DNA of 64,000 nt from an uncultured Aquimonas sp. (GTDB lineage Bacteria; Pseudomonadota; Gammaproteobacteria; Xanthomonadales; Xanthomonadaceae): NCBI RefSeq assembly GCF_937888285.1, contig NZ_CALART010000111.1, positions 124,001 to 188,000 of the forward strand, given 5' to 3'. The notes below the pieces were generated by a model. The model saw nothing but the letters and a program-made list of their open reading frames with translations. It made no database searches and was not told where the DNA came from. Both the position numbers and the translations under genes were made by a program. This document shows positions 38,717-48,201 of the stretch, in pieces (within the stretch, counting starts at the first letter, position 1; every line of letters begins with the position of its first letter).

Positions 38717-40692
38717 GCGCGCGCTCCGAGTGCATCCGGGCTGGCGGCGCCGGGCGCGGCGGCTGGTTCGGCCGCGGGCACGCGACGGAAGCGGCGATCG
38801 AAGGCGACCACGAAGCCGGCGATCGTCATCAGCAAGGCGCCGAACCAGATCCAGCGGATGAAGGGTTTGACGTAAACGCGCACGGCCCAGGCCTCGCCGT
38901 CGCCCAGCGGCTCACCCAGGGCGACGTAGAGATCGCGGGTCAGTCCGGGATCGATGCCGGCCTCGGTCATGATCTGGCCGCCACTCTTGTAGGCGCGCTT
39001 TTCGGGGTGCAGGGTGGCGACCCGGCGGTCGCCGTCGTACACCTGCACGGTGCCGCGGTCGGCCTCGAAGTTCGGGCCCTCGCGGTGGGCGACGCCGTCG
39101 AACTGGAAGCGGAAGCCGCGGATCTCGGTCGACTCGCCCGGCTTCAAGGCCAGGTCACGCTCGATGCTGGTGCTCTCCACCAGCAGCACGCCGGCGACGA
39201 ACACGCCGACGCCGAAGTGGGCCAGCAGCATGCCGCTCATTTCGGCGGTGAAGCGGCGGCCGGGCGCGGCCGTCCGCCAGCGCTTCCAGGCGTAGATCGC
39301 GGTGCCGGCCATCACCCAGGTCGCGCCGGCAACGCCCGCCCAGGTCTTGAGCGTGCCGTCCGCGATGCTGAAGAAGGCGACTGCCGTGGCAAGCACGGAC
39401 AGCGTCAGTGCGAACTTCAGCAGGGGCGCGAAGCGGCCCCAGTGCTCCTGCTGCCAGCGGGCGAAAGGGCCAAACGGCATCAGCAGCACCACCGGCACCA
39501 TCAGGGCGGTGAACAGGAGGCTGAAGTAGGGCGGGCCGACCGACATCTTGCCGAGGTTCAGCGCATCGGCCAGCAGCGGATAGAGCGTGCCGATCAGCAC
39601 CATGGCTGTGGACGCGCTGAACAGCAGGTTGTTGACCAGCAGCAGGGTGTCGCGCGACAGCGGCGCCGCCGGCTTGCCGCGCTCGATGTTGCCCGAGCGC
39701 AGCGCATACAGCAGCAGCGAGCCACCGACCACCACCAGCAGGAAGATCAGGATGAACACGCCGCGCTCGGGATCGGAGGCGAAGGCGTGCACCGAGGTCA
39801 ACACGCCGGAGCGAACGAGGAAGGTGCCGAGCAGGGACAGCGAGAATGCGGCGATGGCGAGCAGCAGGGTCCAGCCGGCGAAACTGCCGCGCTTCTCGGT
39901 GACGGCCTGCGAATGGATCAATGCGGTGCCGACCAGCCAGGGCATGAAGCTGGCGTTCTCGACCGGATCCCAGAACCACCAGCCGCCCCAGCCCAGTTCG
40001 TAATAGGCCCACCAGCTGCCAAGGCCGATGCCAAGGGTGAGAAAGGCCCAGGCCACATTGGTCCAGGGCCGGCTCCAGCGCACCCACTGCGCATCCATCT
40101 TGCCGCCGAGGAGTGCCGCGATCGCGAACGCGAAGGCCACCGCGAAGCCGACGTAGCCGGCGTACAGCATGGGCGGGTGGAAGATCAGGCCCGGGTCCTG
40201 CAGCAGCGGGTTAAGGTCGCGGCCTTCGGCCGGTGCCGGCAGCAGGCGATCGAAGGGGTTCGAGGTCAGCAGGGTGAACAGCAGGAAGCCGACGCTGACC
40301 CAGCCCATCACCCCCAGCACGCGCGCCACCACCTCCAGCGGCAGGCTGCGCGAGAACGCGGCCACCGCCACCGTCCACGCCGCCAGGATCAGCACCCACA
40401 GCAGCAGCGAGCCCTCGTGCGCGCCCCACACCGCCGAGATGCGATACATCATCGGCAGCAGGGTGTTGCTGTTGTTGGCCACGTAGGCCACCGAGAAGTC
40501 CTGCTGGATGAAGGCCGCCGTCAGGATCAGGTAGCTGAGCAGCAGGAAGGCGAACTGGCCGTAGGCGGTGGAGCGCGCCACCGCCATCATCCCGGCGTGT
40601 TCGCGCCAGGCGCCGTACAGGGGCAGGGTGGACTGCACCACGGCCAGCACCAGGGCCAGCACCAGTGCGAAGTTGCCAAGTTCGGGAGTCAT
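38713..40692 (-). CDS. ccmF: Heme lyase subunit CcmF
   Basis: This 659-residue integral membrane protein has about 15 helices. It has the tryptophan-rich WGGWWFWDPVENASFMPW motif that handles heme, and conserved His residues such as those in WGAHEGSLLLW and PPMLYAGYVG. It joins heme to apocytochrome c with CcmH and CcmI. The ATG at 40692 begins the normal N-terminus (PELGNFALVLALVLA). It lies 31 bases after ccmE. Confidence 0.97.
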   Translation of the reverse strand: MTPELGNFALVLALVLAVVQSTLPLYGAWREHAGMMAVARSTAYGQFAFLLLSYLILTAAFIQQDFSVAYVANNSNTLLPMMYRISAVWGAHEGSLLLWVLILAAWTVAVAAFSRSLPLEVVARVLGVMGWVSVGFLLFTLLTSNPFDRLLPAPAEGRDLNPLLQDPGLIFHPPMLYAGYVGFAVAFAFAIAALLGGKMDAQWVRWSRPWTNVAWAFLTLGIGLGSWWAYYELGWGGWWFWDPVENASFMPWLVGTALIHSQAVTEKRGSFAGWTLLLAIAAFSLSLLGTFLVRSGVLTSVHAFASDPERGVFILIFLLVVVGGSLLLYALRSGNIERGKPAAPLSRDTLLLVNNLLFSASTAMVLIGTLYPLLADALNLGKMSVGPPYFSLLFTALMVPVVLLMPFGPFARWQQEHWGRFAPLLKFALTLSVLATAVAFFSIADGTLKTWAGVAGATWVMAGTAIYAWKRWRTAAPGRRFTAEMSGMLLAHFGVGVFVAGVLLVESTSIERDLALKPGESTEIRGFRFQFDGVAHREGPNFEADRGTVQVYDGDRRVATLHPEKRAYKSGGQIMTEAGIDPGLTRDLYVALGEPLGDGEAWAVRVYVKPFIRWIWFGALLMTIAGFVVAFDRRFRRVPAAEPAAAPGAASPDALGARA

Positions 40693-40723
40693 GCCATCGG
40701 TCTCGGGCGCGGCGCACGCCGCA

Positions 40724-41275
40724 TCAGTAGCCGCTCTTGCCGTCGGCGGGCGGGCTGGCAGGGGGGGCTTCGACCGCCTCGACGGCATCGCCACCTGCAC
40801 GCAAGGCTTCGGTTTCCTGCTTCAGTTTCTCGGCGCGGGCGATGCGCGCCTGGGTCATCTTGTCGGCGACCTCGGCAGGCATGTAGGTCTCGTCATGCTT
40901 CGCAAGCACCTGATCGGCGACGAATACGCCGTCCTCGATGCGGCCCTTGGCGATCACGCTCTGACCCTCGCGGAACAGATCGGGCAGAACGCCGCGATAA
41001 ACCACGGGATAGTCGGCCTCGCGATCGGTCACCTGGAAGCGGTACTCGACCTCGCGGGTCGCTTCGACGCGGCCGCTCTGCACGCTTTCCTCCAGCACCA
41101 CGCCGCCAAGCCGGAACACCCCGGACTCGGGCGCCTTGCCAGCCATCACCTCGGAGGGCGAATGCAGGTAGTTGAGATTGTTCTGCAGGGCCAGCGCGAT
41201 CAGGCTGCCGGCCACCAGGCCAGCGCCCAGGATCAGGCTGGCAACGATCAGGCGACGCTTGCGCACGGGGTTCAT
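40724..41275 (-). CDS. ccmE: Heme chaperone CcmE
   Basis: The 183-residue periplasmic chaperone has one N-terminal anchor helix, an OB-fold core and the heme-binding His127 in AKHDETYMP. It binds heme covalently and passes it to CcmF. The C-terminal tail after residue 140 is longer and charged. The ATG at 41275 follows ccmD by 11 bases. Confidence 0.96.
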   Translation of the reverse strand: MNPVRKRRLIVASLILGAGLVAGSLIALALQNNLNYLHSPSEVMAGKAPESGVFRLGGVVLEESVQSGRVEATREVEYRFQVTDREADYPVVYRGVLPDLFREGQSVIAKGRIEDGVFVADQVLAKHDETYMPAEVADKMTQARIARAEKLKQETEALRAGGDAVEAVEAPPASPPADGKSGY

Positions 41276-41286
41276 GGCGTGCTCCT

Positions 41287-41478
41287 TCAGGGAATCGGAT
41301 TTTCAGCGGTGGTCGCGGTGCGGGCGGCCGCGCGTCGCTCGCGCAGAGCGATCTCGCGCCGCAGCCGGCGCAGGCGCCAGGCGGGCACCACGAGGTCCCA
41401 CAGCAGAAAGGCCAGGAACAGCGCGAAGCAGGTCCATACGTAGGCGCTGTATTCGCCCATGTCGAGCCAGGCGCTCAT
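41287..41478 (-). CDS. ccmD: Heme exporter protein CcmD
   Basis: The 63-residue protein has a single membrane helix (AYVWTCFALFLAFLLWDLVV) followed by a basic cytoplasmic stretch (RRLRREIALRERRAAAR), as CcmD should. It helps release holo-CcmE from CcmABC. It overlaps the ccmC stop by four bases. Confidence 0.92.
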   Translation of the reverse strand: MSAWLDMGEYSAYVWTCFALFLAFLLWDLVVPAWRLRRLRREIALRERRAAARTATTAENPIP

Positions 41479-42224
41479 GCCGCACCTCCCAGCGCCCGAC
41501 GCACCCAGTCCTTTCCGCGCTCGGCCTCGGCGATGGCGATGCGGGTGCGGGCCAGCAGAGAGGCCACGAACCACAGCTTGGTGCCGAACGCGAGCGCGAT
41601 CAGCGGCGCGATCATGCTCGGATCCATCGCCGACTTGCCGAACAGGCGGATGGTGGCGCCCTGGTGCAGGGTGTTCCACCAGTCGACGGAGAAATGCACG
41701 ATCGGCACGTTCACGAAGCCGATCAGGGCCAGGAAGCTGGCGGCGCGGGCGGCCGCGCGGCGGTCTTCGATGGCTGCATACAGCCCCATCACGCCCAGAT
41801 AGAGGAACAGCAGGACCAGCTCGGAGGTGAGCCGGGCGTCCCAGGTCCACCAGGTGCCCCACATCGGCTTGCCCCAGATCGCGCCAGTCAGCAGGGTGAT
41901 CGCGGTGAACGCGGCACCGATCGGCGCGCAGTTCATCGCCAGCTGCTCGGACAGCTTGATCCGCCAGACCAGGGCGATGAAGGCGTTGACCGCCATTGCG
42001 CCATAGATGAACAGGCTCATCCACGCCGCCGGCACATGCACGAAGATGATCCGGAAGGTATCGCCCTGCTGGTAGTCCGGTGGCACCAGGTACAGCCCGG
42101 CATAGAGTCCCCAGACGATCATCGGGATGGCGATGCCGTACAGCCAGGGCAGGCAGCGTCCGGCAAACGTGTAGAAATTGGGCGGCGAGCCCATCTTGTG
42201 GAACCAGAGCAGGACGGGATTCAT
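41475..42224 (-). CDS. ccmC: Heme transporter subunit CcmC
   Basis: The 249-residue, six-helix membrane protein carries the tryptophan-rich motif WGTWWTWDARLTSELVL and the flanking His in FVHVPAAWMS and VHFSVDWWNTLHQ. It loads heme onto CcmE. It overlaps ccmB and ccmD by four bases each. Confidence 0.97.
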   Translation of the reverse strand: MNPVLLWFHKMGSPPNFYTFAGRCLPWLYGIAIPMIVWGLYAGLYLVPPDYQQGDTFRIIFVHVPAAWMSLFIYGAMAVNAFIALVWRIKLSEQLAMNCAPIGAAFTAITLLTGAIWGKPMWGTWWTWDARLTSELVLLFLYLGVMGLYAAIEDRRAAARAASFLALIGFVNVPIVHFSVDWWNTLHQGATIRLFGKSAMDPSMIAPLIALAFGTKLWFVASLLARTRIAIAEAERGKDWVRRALGGAA

Positions 42225-42904
42225 GTCATCGCGATCCGAAGCGCGGTGGCCGTGGCCAGCGGCGCGAGAATGGTGAGCAGGGCGACGCCGGCTCCGAGCA
42301 GCAGCAGCGCGCCGGTGTAGGGAAGCCCCTGCGCTGCCGCGGCGACGCAGCCGGCGCCGAGGATCAGGATCGGCACGTACAGCGGCAGCGCCAGCAGGGC
42401 GAGAAGCATACCCGAGCGCCGCATGCCGACAGTCAAGGCAACGATGACGCCGCCGACCAGACTGAGCAGGGGCGTGCCCAGCAGCAGTGAGGCCATCAGC
42501 ACCGGCAGCAGGCCCGGCGGCAGGTACAGCAGTTCGGCCAGCAGCGGCGTTGCAATCAACAGGGGCACGGCCGTGGTCAGCCAGTGCACCAGCACCTTGC
42601 CGAACAGCATCAGGGCCAGCGGCTGCGGCGCCAGCAGCAGCATCTCCAGGCTGCCGTCCTCGAGATCGCCGCGGAACAGGGTGTCGAGAGACAGCAGGCC
42701 CGACAGCAGCAGGGCCACCCAGACCACGCCGGGCGCAATCAGGGCGAGCGTGGATTTCTCGGGGCCGATGGCCAGCGGGAACAGGGTGGCGACCAGCAGG
42801 GCGAAAAGCACCGGATTCAGCGCATCGCCGCGGCGCCGCCAGACCAGCAGGAGGTCGCGGCGGAGCAGGGCGGCAAAGGCGGTGAGTGCGGAAGAATCAG
42901 CCAC
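42221..42904 (-). CDS. ccmB: Heme exporter permease CcmB
   Basis: The 227-residue protein has six hydrophobic segments and the CcmB signature LSLDTLFRGDLEDGSLEMLLL. It pairs with the CcmA ATPase. It overlaps the ccmA stop by 8 bases. Confidence 0.96.
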   Translation of the reverse strand: MADSSALTAFAALLRRDLLLVWRRRGDALNPVLFALLVATLFPLAIGPEKSTLALIAPGVVWVALLLSGLLSLDTLFRGDLEDGSLEMLLLAPQPLALMLFGKVLVHWLTTAVPLLIATPLLAELLYLPPGLLPVLMASLLLGTPLLSLVGGVIVALTVGMRRSGMLLALLALPLYVPILILGAGCVAAAAQGLPYTGALLLLGAGVALLTILAPLATATALRIAMT

Positions 42905-43601
42905 GGGCGGCCTCCATCACGGCGAGCTCTGGCTCCGGATCGAGGCTCAAGGTACGGGTGCGCACCGCGCCGGTGGCGTAGGCGCCGTGGCTGGTGATCA
43001 GGGCCGAGCCGCCGCGGCCGAGATGATGCGCAACGAGGCGATTGACCAGATCGATACCCTCCAGGTCGAGGTTGGCGTAGGGCTCGTCCAGCAGCCAGAG
43101 CCGCGCCGGCACCAGCAGCAGGCGGGCCAGCGCCAGCCGCTTGCGCTGGCCCGCCGAAAGCTGCCGCGCCGGACTGTCCTCAAAGCCGGCCAAACCCACC
43201 GCAGCCAGAGCGGTCACCGGCGAAATGCCGGGGCGCTGGCCGAACAGGCCGCGCGCGAAGCGCAGGTTCTCTTCGGCCGTCAGCTCGCCCTTGTGGCCGA
43301 GCAGATGACCGAGCAGGGCACAGGTCCTGGCCACCGCTTCGCGATCGGCGATGGCGCCATCGATCCTGACTTCGCCGCATTGTGCCGGCAGCAGGCCCGC
43401 CAGCACGCGCAGCAGGGTGGTCTTGCCGCGCCCGTTCGCACCGTGCACCAGCACCGCCTCGCCAGCGCCGACGTGGAAATCGAGCGGGCCGAAGATGGGG
43501 TCGTCATTGCGCGCAAAGCCGAGGCCGTGCACGGCGAGCAGCGGCGGCGAGGACGCGGCAGCGAAGTCGAGGGGGTCGGGGCTGTTCATCTGGGCGCGCA
43601 T
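42897..43601 (-). CDS. ccmA: Heme exporter ATP-binding protein CcmA
   Basis: The 234-residue ABC ATPase has Walker A GANGRGKTT, the signature LSAGQRKRL, Walker B LWLLDEPYANLD and the switch His in ITSHGAY. It powers release of holo-CcmE. The start at 43601 or four codons later is uncertain because neither has a clear ribosome site. It is the first gene of a ten-gene unit that ends with metX. Confidence 0.96.
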   Translation of the reverse strand: MRAQMNSPDPLDFAAASSPPLLAVHGLGFARNDDPIFGPLDFHVGAGEAVLVHGANGRGKTTLLRVLAGLLPAQCGEVRIDGAIADREAVARTCALLGHLLGHKGELTAEENLRFARGLFGQRPGISPVTALAAVGLAGFEDSPARQLSAGQRKRLALARLLLVPARLWLLDEPYANLDLEGIDLVNRLVAHHLGRGGSALITSHGAYATGAVRTRTLSLDPEPELAVMEAARG

Positions 43602-43928
43602 GCTACCGGTGGGTACGGGGGGCGTCGATGCGCTGGATCAAGTCTTCCTATCCGGTCGCCCCCATGCCGAGCATGCGCCGCGTCAAGCCAGATGCCGGGG
43701 TGCGATGCGGCGCCGCGGCCGTGGGGTGCGCGCCAAGTCGCTGATGCGAAAGGCCTGTCCGGCCGCGGTGGGCCCCAAGCCTGGGCGTCGTGACGGTGTC
43801 CTGCGGAACGTTGTGCAGAGCTGGGGTGAATGCCTACAGAGTCGCTACAGACCCGCACTTTCGCTTTTCGATCCGCTAGTTACACTGCCGTCATCCGTCC
43901 GGTCGCCCGGCTGCTGACCCTGATCCCC
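43602..43928. other. 327-base divergent promoter region between ccmA and the giant protease
   Basis: No gene was recognised. The region must hold the ccm operon promoter on the minus strand and the protease promoter on the plus strand. A possible protease -10 (TACACT) is at 43881-43886, 42 bases before the ATG. CTACAGA repeats lie at 43834-43851. Confidence 0.5.
43834..43851 (+). promoter_or_regulatory. Direct repeats CTACAGA with 11-bp period
   Basis: CTACAGA is repeated at 43834-43840 and 43845-43851. This matches the TACARA-N5-TACARA arrangement seen at 30107-30123 and sits about 30 bases upstream of the candidate -10 of the protease gene. An OmpR-family activator site is the likely meaning. 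Confidence 0.5.
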
Positions 43929-46900
43929 ATGTCCCGCCTTCGCTCCCTGCCATTGATGCTTCTGTGCACCCTGCTGGTGTCGGCGGGCGCTGCGCCGCTG
44001 TCGGCGTCGGCGGTGGTGCCATCGGAGACCGCTGCGAAGGGCCGCTATATCGTCCACCTGGAATCGCCGCCGACCGCCCTGTTCGAAGGGTTCGGCGCAG
44101 GGGCCGACCCGCGCAAGCGCGCGCTGGCGCCCACCCATCCCAAGACCGCCGGGCAGGCCCGGCTCGACGTCGGGAACGCTGCGGTCAAGGCCTACCGCGC
44201 CCATCTCGGCGAGGAGCGCGCCGAGTTCGAACGCAAGGCCGCCAGCCTGCTCGGGCGCTCGACCAAGCCACAGCTTGCCTTCGATCTCGTATTGAACGCG
44301 GTCGTGCTCGAACTGACGGTTGCCGAGGCCGGTCTGCTCGCCGATCTGCCCGGAGTGAGCCGCGTCGAGCCCGATTTCGTGCGCCGCCTGCAGAGCGATG
44401 CCGGCCCCGCATGGGTAGGTGCGCCGTTGCTCTGGAGCGGTGACGCCGGTCTGCCCACGCTGGGCGAAGGCGTCGTGGTCGGTGTGATCGACAGCGGGGT
44501 GAACGTCGCCCATCCCTCGTTCGCGGGGCAGGGGCCGATCGACGGCCACATCCACAGCTTCCCTCGCAGCATCAACCCTTCGATCTGTGCGAACCCGACC
44601 AGCCCACCCTGCAATGGCAAGCTTGTCGCACTGCGCGACTTCACCCTGGGCAGCAGCAGCCGCGAGCCTGACAACGGCCTCGATCAGGACGGCCACGGCA
44701 CCCACGTCGCCGGCACGGCGGTCGGCAACCGCCTGCGCGTCAACGTCAGCGTCGCCGGGGAAACCGTCGAGCGCGAGATCTCCGGCGTCGCCCCGCACGC
44801 GAACCTGATGGTCTACAAGGCCTGCGAGGTCGAGGCCGACTGCCTCGGCAGCTGGCTGCTGGCGGCGATCAATGCCGCGGTGGCCGACGGTGTCGACATC
44901 ATCAACTACTCGATCGGCGGCGACCCGCGCGATCCCTGGAGCAGCAGCGACGCGCTGGCCCTGCTTGCGGCCCGCGAAGCCGGCATCGTGCCGGTGGTGG
45001 CGGCCGGCAACGAGGGCCCCGGGCCGGGCTCGGTGACCGCGCCGGGCAATTCACCCTGGGTGATCAGCGTCGCCAACATCTCGCACAACCGCAGCATTGG
45101 CAGCCGGCTGCTCGACTTCAGCGGCGGCAGTGCGCTGCCGCCAGGCAGCGGCAGCCTGCTGGGCGCCGGCGGCACGCAGGGATACGGCCCCGCGCGCGTC
45201 GTGTTCCCCGCCGATTTCCCCGGCTGCGGCATCGGCACCGGGCTGGGGCTCGATATCGCCGGCACGCCGGACGGCAGCAGCAATCCCTGGGCTGACATCC
45301 CCAATCGCTTCAACGGCGAGATCGTGGTTTGCCTGCGCGGTACCCAGGCGCGGCTGGCCAAGAGCGACAACGTGCGGCGCGCCGGCGGCGGCGGCATGAT
45401 CCTGGTGAACACCATCGGCGACGGCGAAAGCATCGCCAGCGATCCGCACCTGGTGCCCTCGACCCATCTGGGCTACCAGGCGGGCGAGCAGCTGAAGGCT
45501 TGGCTGTTTGCCGGCGGCCAGAGCGCCCGCATCGAGGGGGCGCGGCTGATCGAGGACGCTTCGCTCGGCAATCGCCTGTCCGCGAGCAGCGGCCGCGGCC
45601 CGATCGCTTACGGCGGCGTGATGCTGCCCTCGATCGCCGCGCCGGGCACCAGCATCCTGGCGGCGGCCCCGACGGGTGACGGCGTGAGGACGATGAGCGG
45701 CACCTCGATGGCCGCGCCCCACGTGGCTGGCGCCGCGGCCCTGCTGCGCGCGCTGCGGCCGGACTGGCGGGTCGACCAGATCCAGTCGGCGCTGATGCTG
45801 AGTGCGCGCCCGGGCCTGCTGGCCGAAGACGCGGTGACGCCAGCACGCCGGATCGACATCGGCGCCGGCGGGCTTGATGTGGCCGCCGCCGCCAGCGCTG
45901 GACTGGTGCTCGAAGTGAGCGGCGCGCAGTTCCGCGCGGCGCGGCCGAGCCAAGGCGGTGATCCGCGAAGCCTGAACCTGCCGGGCCTGCTGCATGAGCA
46001 CTGTCGCGGCAACTGCAGCCTGTCGAGAACCCTTCGGGATGTCGCCGGCGGTGCCCGCTGGAGAGCCAGCGTGAGTCTGCCGGGCGGTGTCGCCAGCGTC
46101 AGCCCGTCCAGCTTCGAGCTGGCCGCGGGCGCAAGCCGCCGGCTGGACGTGAACGTCGACCTCAGCCAGGGCGCCGACATCGGCCGATGGCTGGACGGCG
46201 AGATCAGGCTCGAACGACTCGATGCGCCCGGCGAGCTGCGCCTGCCGCTGGCGGTGTACGCCGATCCGGGCGACCTGCCGCAGCGGATCGAGCTGGGCGC
46301 CCAGCCGGATGCCGGCATGCGCGATGTCGAGCTCACCGGTCTGGCCGAACTGCGTGATCTGGTGGTGGACGCCGGGGCATGGAGCAAGGTCAGCAGCGAA
46401 ACCTGGAACCTCGCGCCGGCGCCGATCTCGGGAACGGCCTACTCGGCGCCCGGCGAGGGCAGTTTCCATTACCTGTTGGAGCTGCCGGCCGCGACGGCGG
46501 GTGCTCCCCGCAGCTTCCGTCTGCTGGCCGAAGCGTCCGGTGCCAGCACGCTGGGTGTGTACGTCGGTGTCGACTACAACGGCAATGGCAAGCCGGAGGA
46601 GGTCGAGCAGCTCTGCGCGGCTCAGGGAGCGTCCCCACGCTGTGAGCTCGACATCGCCCAGAGCGGCAGCATGAACCGGATCTGGGTGATGGCGCGCAAC
46701 CAGACGGCGGTCACGACGCCGCCGGCAGCGGTCGAGCTGCGCGCCGTGCTGCTCGACCCTCAGCCCGCTCAGAAGCCGAAAGCAGTGGCGAGTGCGCCCG
46801 CTGTCACGTCCGCGGGCGCCAGCCTGCCCATTCGCCTGTCGTGGAACGACCCCGACTGGCCGGCCGGCGAGCGTCGAGCCTTCCTGTTGAGCCTGCGCTC

Positions 46901-48041
46901 GCGCGACGGCGCCGAGCCCTTCGCGCGGATTCCGATCACCCTGCAGCGCGATGCGTCGGCACCGGTGCCGCGGCTACTGGTCGAAGGCCGGGACATCAGC
47001 GTGACGCTGGCGCCCGGCGAAACCCGCACGGCCTTCTTCATCGACGTGCCCGGCGACGCGCGGCGCCTGCTGATGTTCGCCGACGGTGGCCGCAATGTCC
47101 GCATCGACCTGGCGCGTGACAGCGCGCCCAGCATGCCGGCCGCGATCCCACCCCCGAACCTTTCGGCTGCGACCAACGGTGTGGTCGGCAATGCGATCGG
47201 CGCCGAGATGGTGACTTACCAGCTCATGCCTGGTCGGGTATGGGCGATCCTCCGCAACATCGGCACGGAGCCCACCACCGCCTCGATCAAGCTGAGCATT
47301 GACGCCCAGCAGCGCATCGAGCCGCGCTTCGGCGCCTGGTACAACCCGCAGCGCAGCGGATCGGGTCTCTTCCTGTACCGCTTCGGCGGCAGCTGGGGCT
47401 ATGTCTGGTACACCTATCTCCAGGACGGGACGCCGACCTGGTACATCGGTTCCGCGCCCGCGCCGGAGGGCGTCAACGCGCGCTGGTCGGCGCCGATCCT
47501 GCGCATGACCTGGAACGGCAGCGTGGCGCGCCCGGTCGAAGTCGGGCGGATCGTGATCGCGCCGCTCGCAGACGACCGCATGCAGTTCGCCTACGAGCTC
47601 GATGGCCAGTTCGGCAGCGAGCCCTTGCGCTGGATCGGCGGCGAGCGCTGCGCGGCGGCGCAGGGTCAGTCGCTGGACCTGAACGGGCTGTGGTACGACC
47701 TCTCGAACTCCGGTTTCGGCTACAGCCTTGATGTCTCGCCTGATGCCGAGGTGGTTGCGAGCTTCCTCTACGACGGCCGCGGCTGGCCGCGCTGGGTCCT
47801 GGGCGCAGGACGTCCCTTCGGTGGCGGAATGATCGATCTGATGCAGTACCGCGGCAACTGCCCACTTTGCGTCTATGGCGAGGTGCAGTCGCAGGTGGTG
47901 GGCGGCGTGCAGGTGGTGTACGCCAATGGTGAGCCCGCACGGCTTGATACCGCCTTGGACTTCGCGGTGCCGCTGTCCGGCAGCTGGGCACGCAGCCATC
48001 CCATGAACCGGCTTTCCACCAGCCTCGGGTGTCCGCCCTGA
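43929..48041 (+). CDS. Large secreted subtilisin-like (S8) serine peptidase
   Basis: The 1370-residue protein has a signal peptide (to about residue 28), an inhibitor-type propeptide (GRYIVHLES to RVEPDF, residues 39-150) and an S8 domain with catalytic Asp188 in VGVIDSG, His256 in DGHGTHVAG and Ser in GTSMAAPHVAG. A PA-like domain is inserted before the Ser (GEIVVCLRGT... GMILVNT). A long beta-rich region follows. The last 240 residues carry two copies of an SGxG...WY repeat (DNA about 47326-47640 and 47681-47990) also found in the protein at 54238. I chose ATG 43929 because it starts the signal peptide; the earlier in-frame start overlaps the promoter. No LPXTG or exosortase tail is present. 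Confidence 0.93.
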   Translation: MSRLRSLPLMLLCTLLVSAGAAPLSASAVVPSETAAKGRYIVHLESPPTALFEGFGAGADPRKRALAPTHPKTAGQARLDVGNAAVKAYRAHLGEERAEFERKAASLLGRSTKPQLAFDLVLNAVVLELTVAEAGLLADLPGVSRVEPDFVRRLQSDAGPAWVGAPLLWSGDAGLPTLGEGVVVGVIDSGVNVAHPSFAGQGPIDGHIHSFPRSINPSICANPTSPPCNGKLVALRDFTLGSSSREPDNGLDQDGHGTHVAGTAVGNRLRVNVSVAGETVEREISGVAPHANLMVYKACEVEADCLGSWLLAAINAAVADGVDIINYSIGGDPRDPWSSSDALALLAAREAGIVPVVAAGNEGPGPGSVTAPGNSPWVISVANISHNRSIGSRLLDFSGGSALPPGSGSLLGAGGTQGYGPARVVFPADFPGCGIGTGLGLDIAGTPDGSSNPWADIPNRFNGEIVVCLRGTQARLAKSDNVRRAGGGGMILVNTIGDGESIASDPHLVPSTHLGYQAGEQLKAWLFAGGQSARIEGARLIEDASLGNRLSASSGRGPIAYGGVMLPSIAAPGTSILAAAPTGDGVRTMSGTSMAAPHVAGAAALLRALRPDWRVDQIQSALMLSARPGLLAEDAVTPARRIDIGAGGLDVAAAASAGLVLEVSGAQFRAARPSQGGDPRSLNLPGLLHEHCRGNCSLSRTLRDVAGGARWRASVSLPGGVASVSPSSFELAAGASRRLDVNVDLSQGADIGRWLDGEIRLERLDAPGELRLPLAVYADPGDLPQRIELGAQPDAGMRDVELTGLAELRDLVVDAGAWSKVSSETWNLAPAPISGTAYSAPGEGSFHYLLELPAATAGAPRSFRLLAEASGASTLGVYVGVDYNGNGKPEEVEQLCAAQGASPRCELDIAQSGSMNRIWVMARNQTAVTTPPAAVELRAVLLDPQPAQKPKAVASAPAVTSAGASLPIRLSWNDPDWPAGERRAFLLSLRSRDGAEPFARIPITLQRDASAPVPRLLVEGRDISVTLAPGETRTAFFIDVPGDARRLLMFADGGRNVRIDLARDSAPSMPAAIPPPNLSAATNGVVGNAIGAEMVTYQLMPGRVWAILRNIGTEPTTASIKLSIDAQQRIEPRFGAWYNPQRSGSGLFLYRFGGSWGYVWYTYLQDGTPTWYIGSAPAPEGVNARWSAPILRMTWNGSVARPVEVGRIVIAPLADDRMQFAYELDGQFGSEPLRWIGGERCAAAQGQSLDLNGLWYDLSNSGFGYSLDVSPDAEVVASFLYDGRGWPRWVLGAGRPFGGGMIDLMQYRGNCPLCVYGEVQSQVVGGVQVVYANGEPARLDTALDFAVPLSGSWARSHPMNRLSTSLGCPP

Positions 48042-48201
48042 GCCAGAGGCTCCGAGCGTCGCTCCCCTGCCTGATTTCGCCAGCGTCGCCTGGTGACCCG
48101 TTTCGGTGGAGATCTGCAGCTTTCGCAGTCGCGCCACGACGCCCTGCGACGGGGATTCCGCTAACCTTGCGCGCCCCTTCGATGCCGAGCGCGAGAGCCT
48201 G

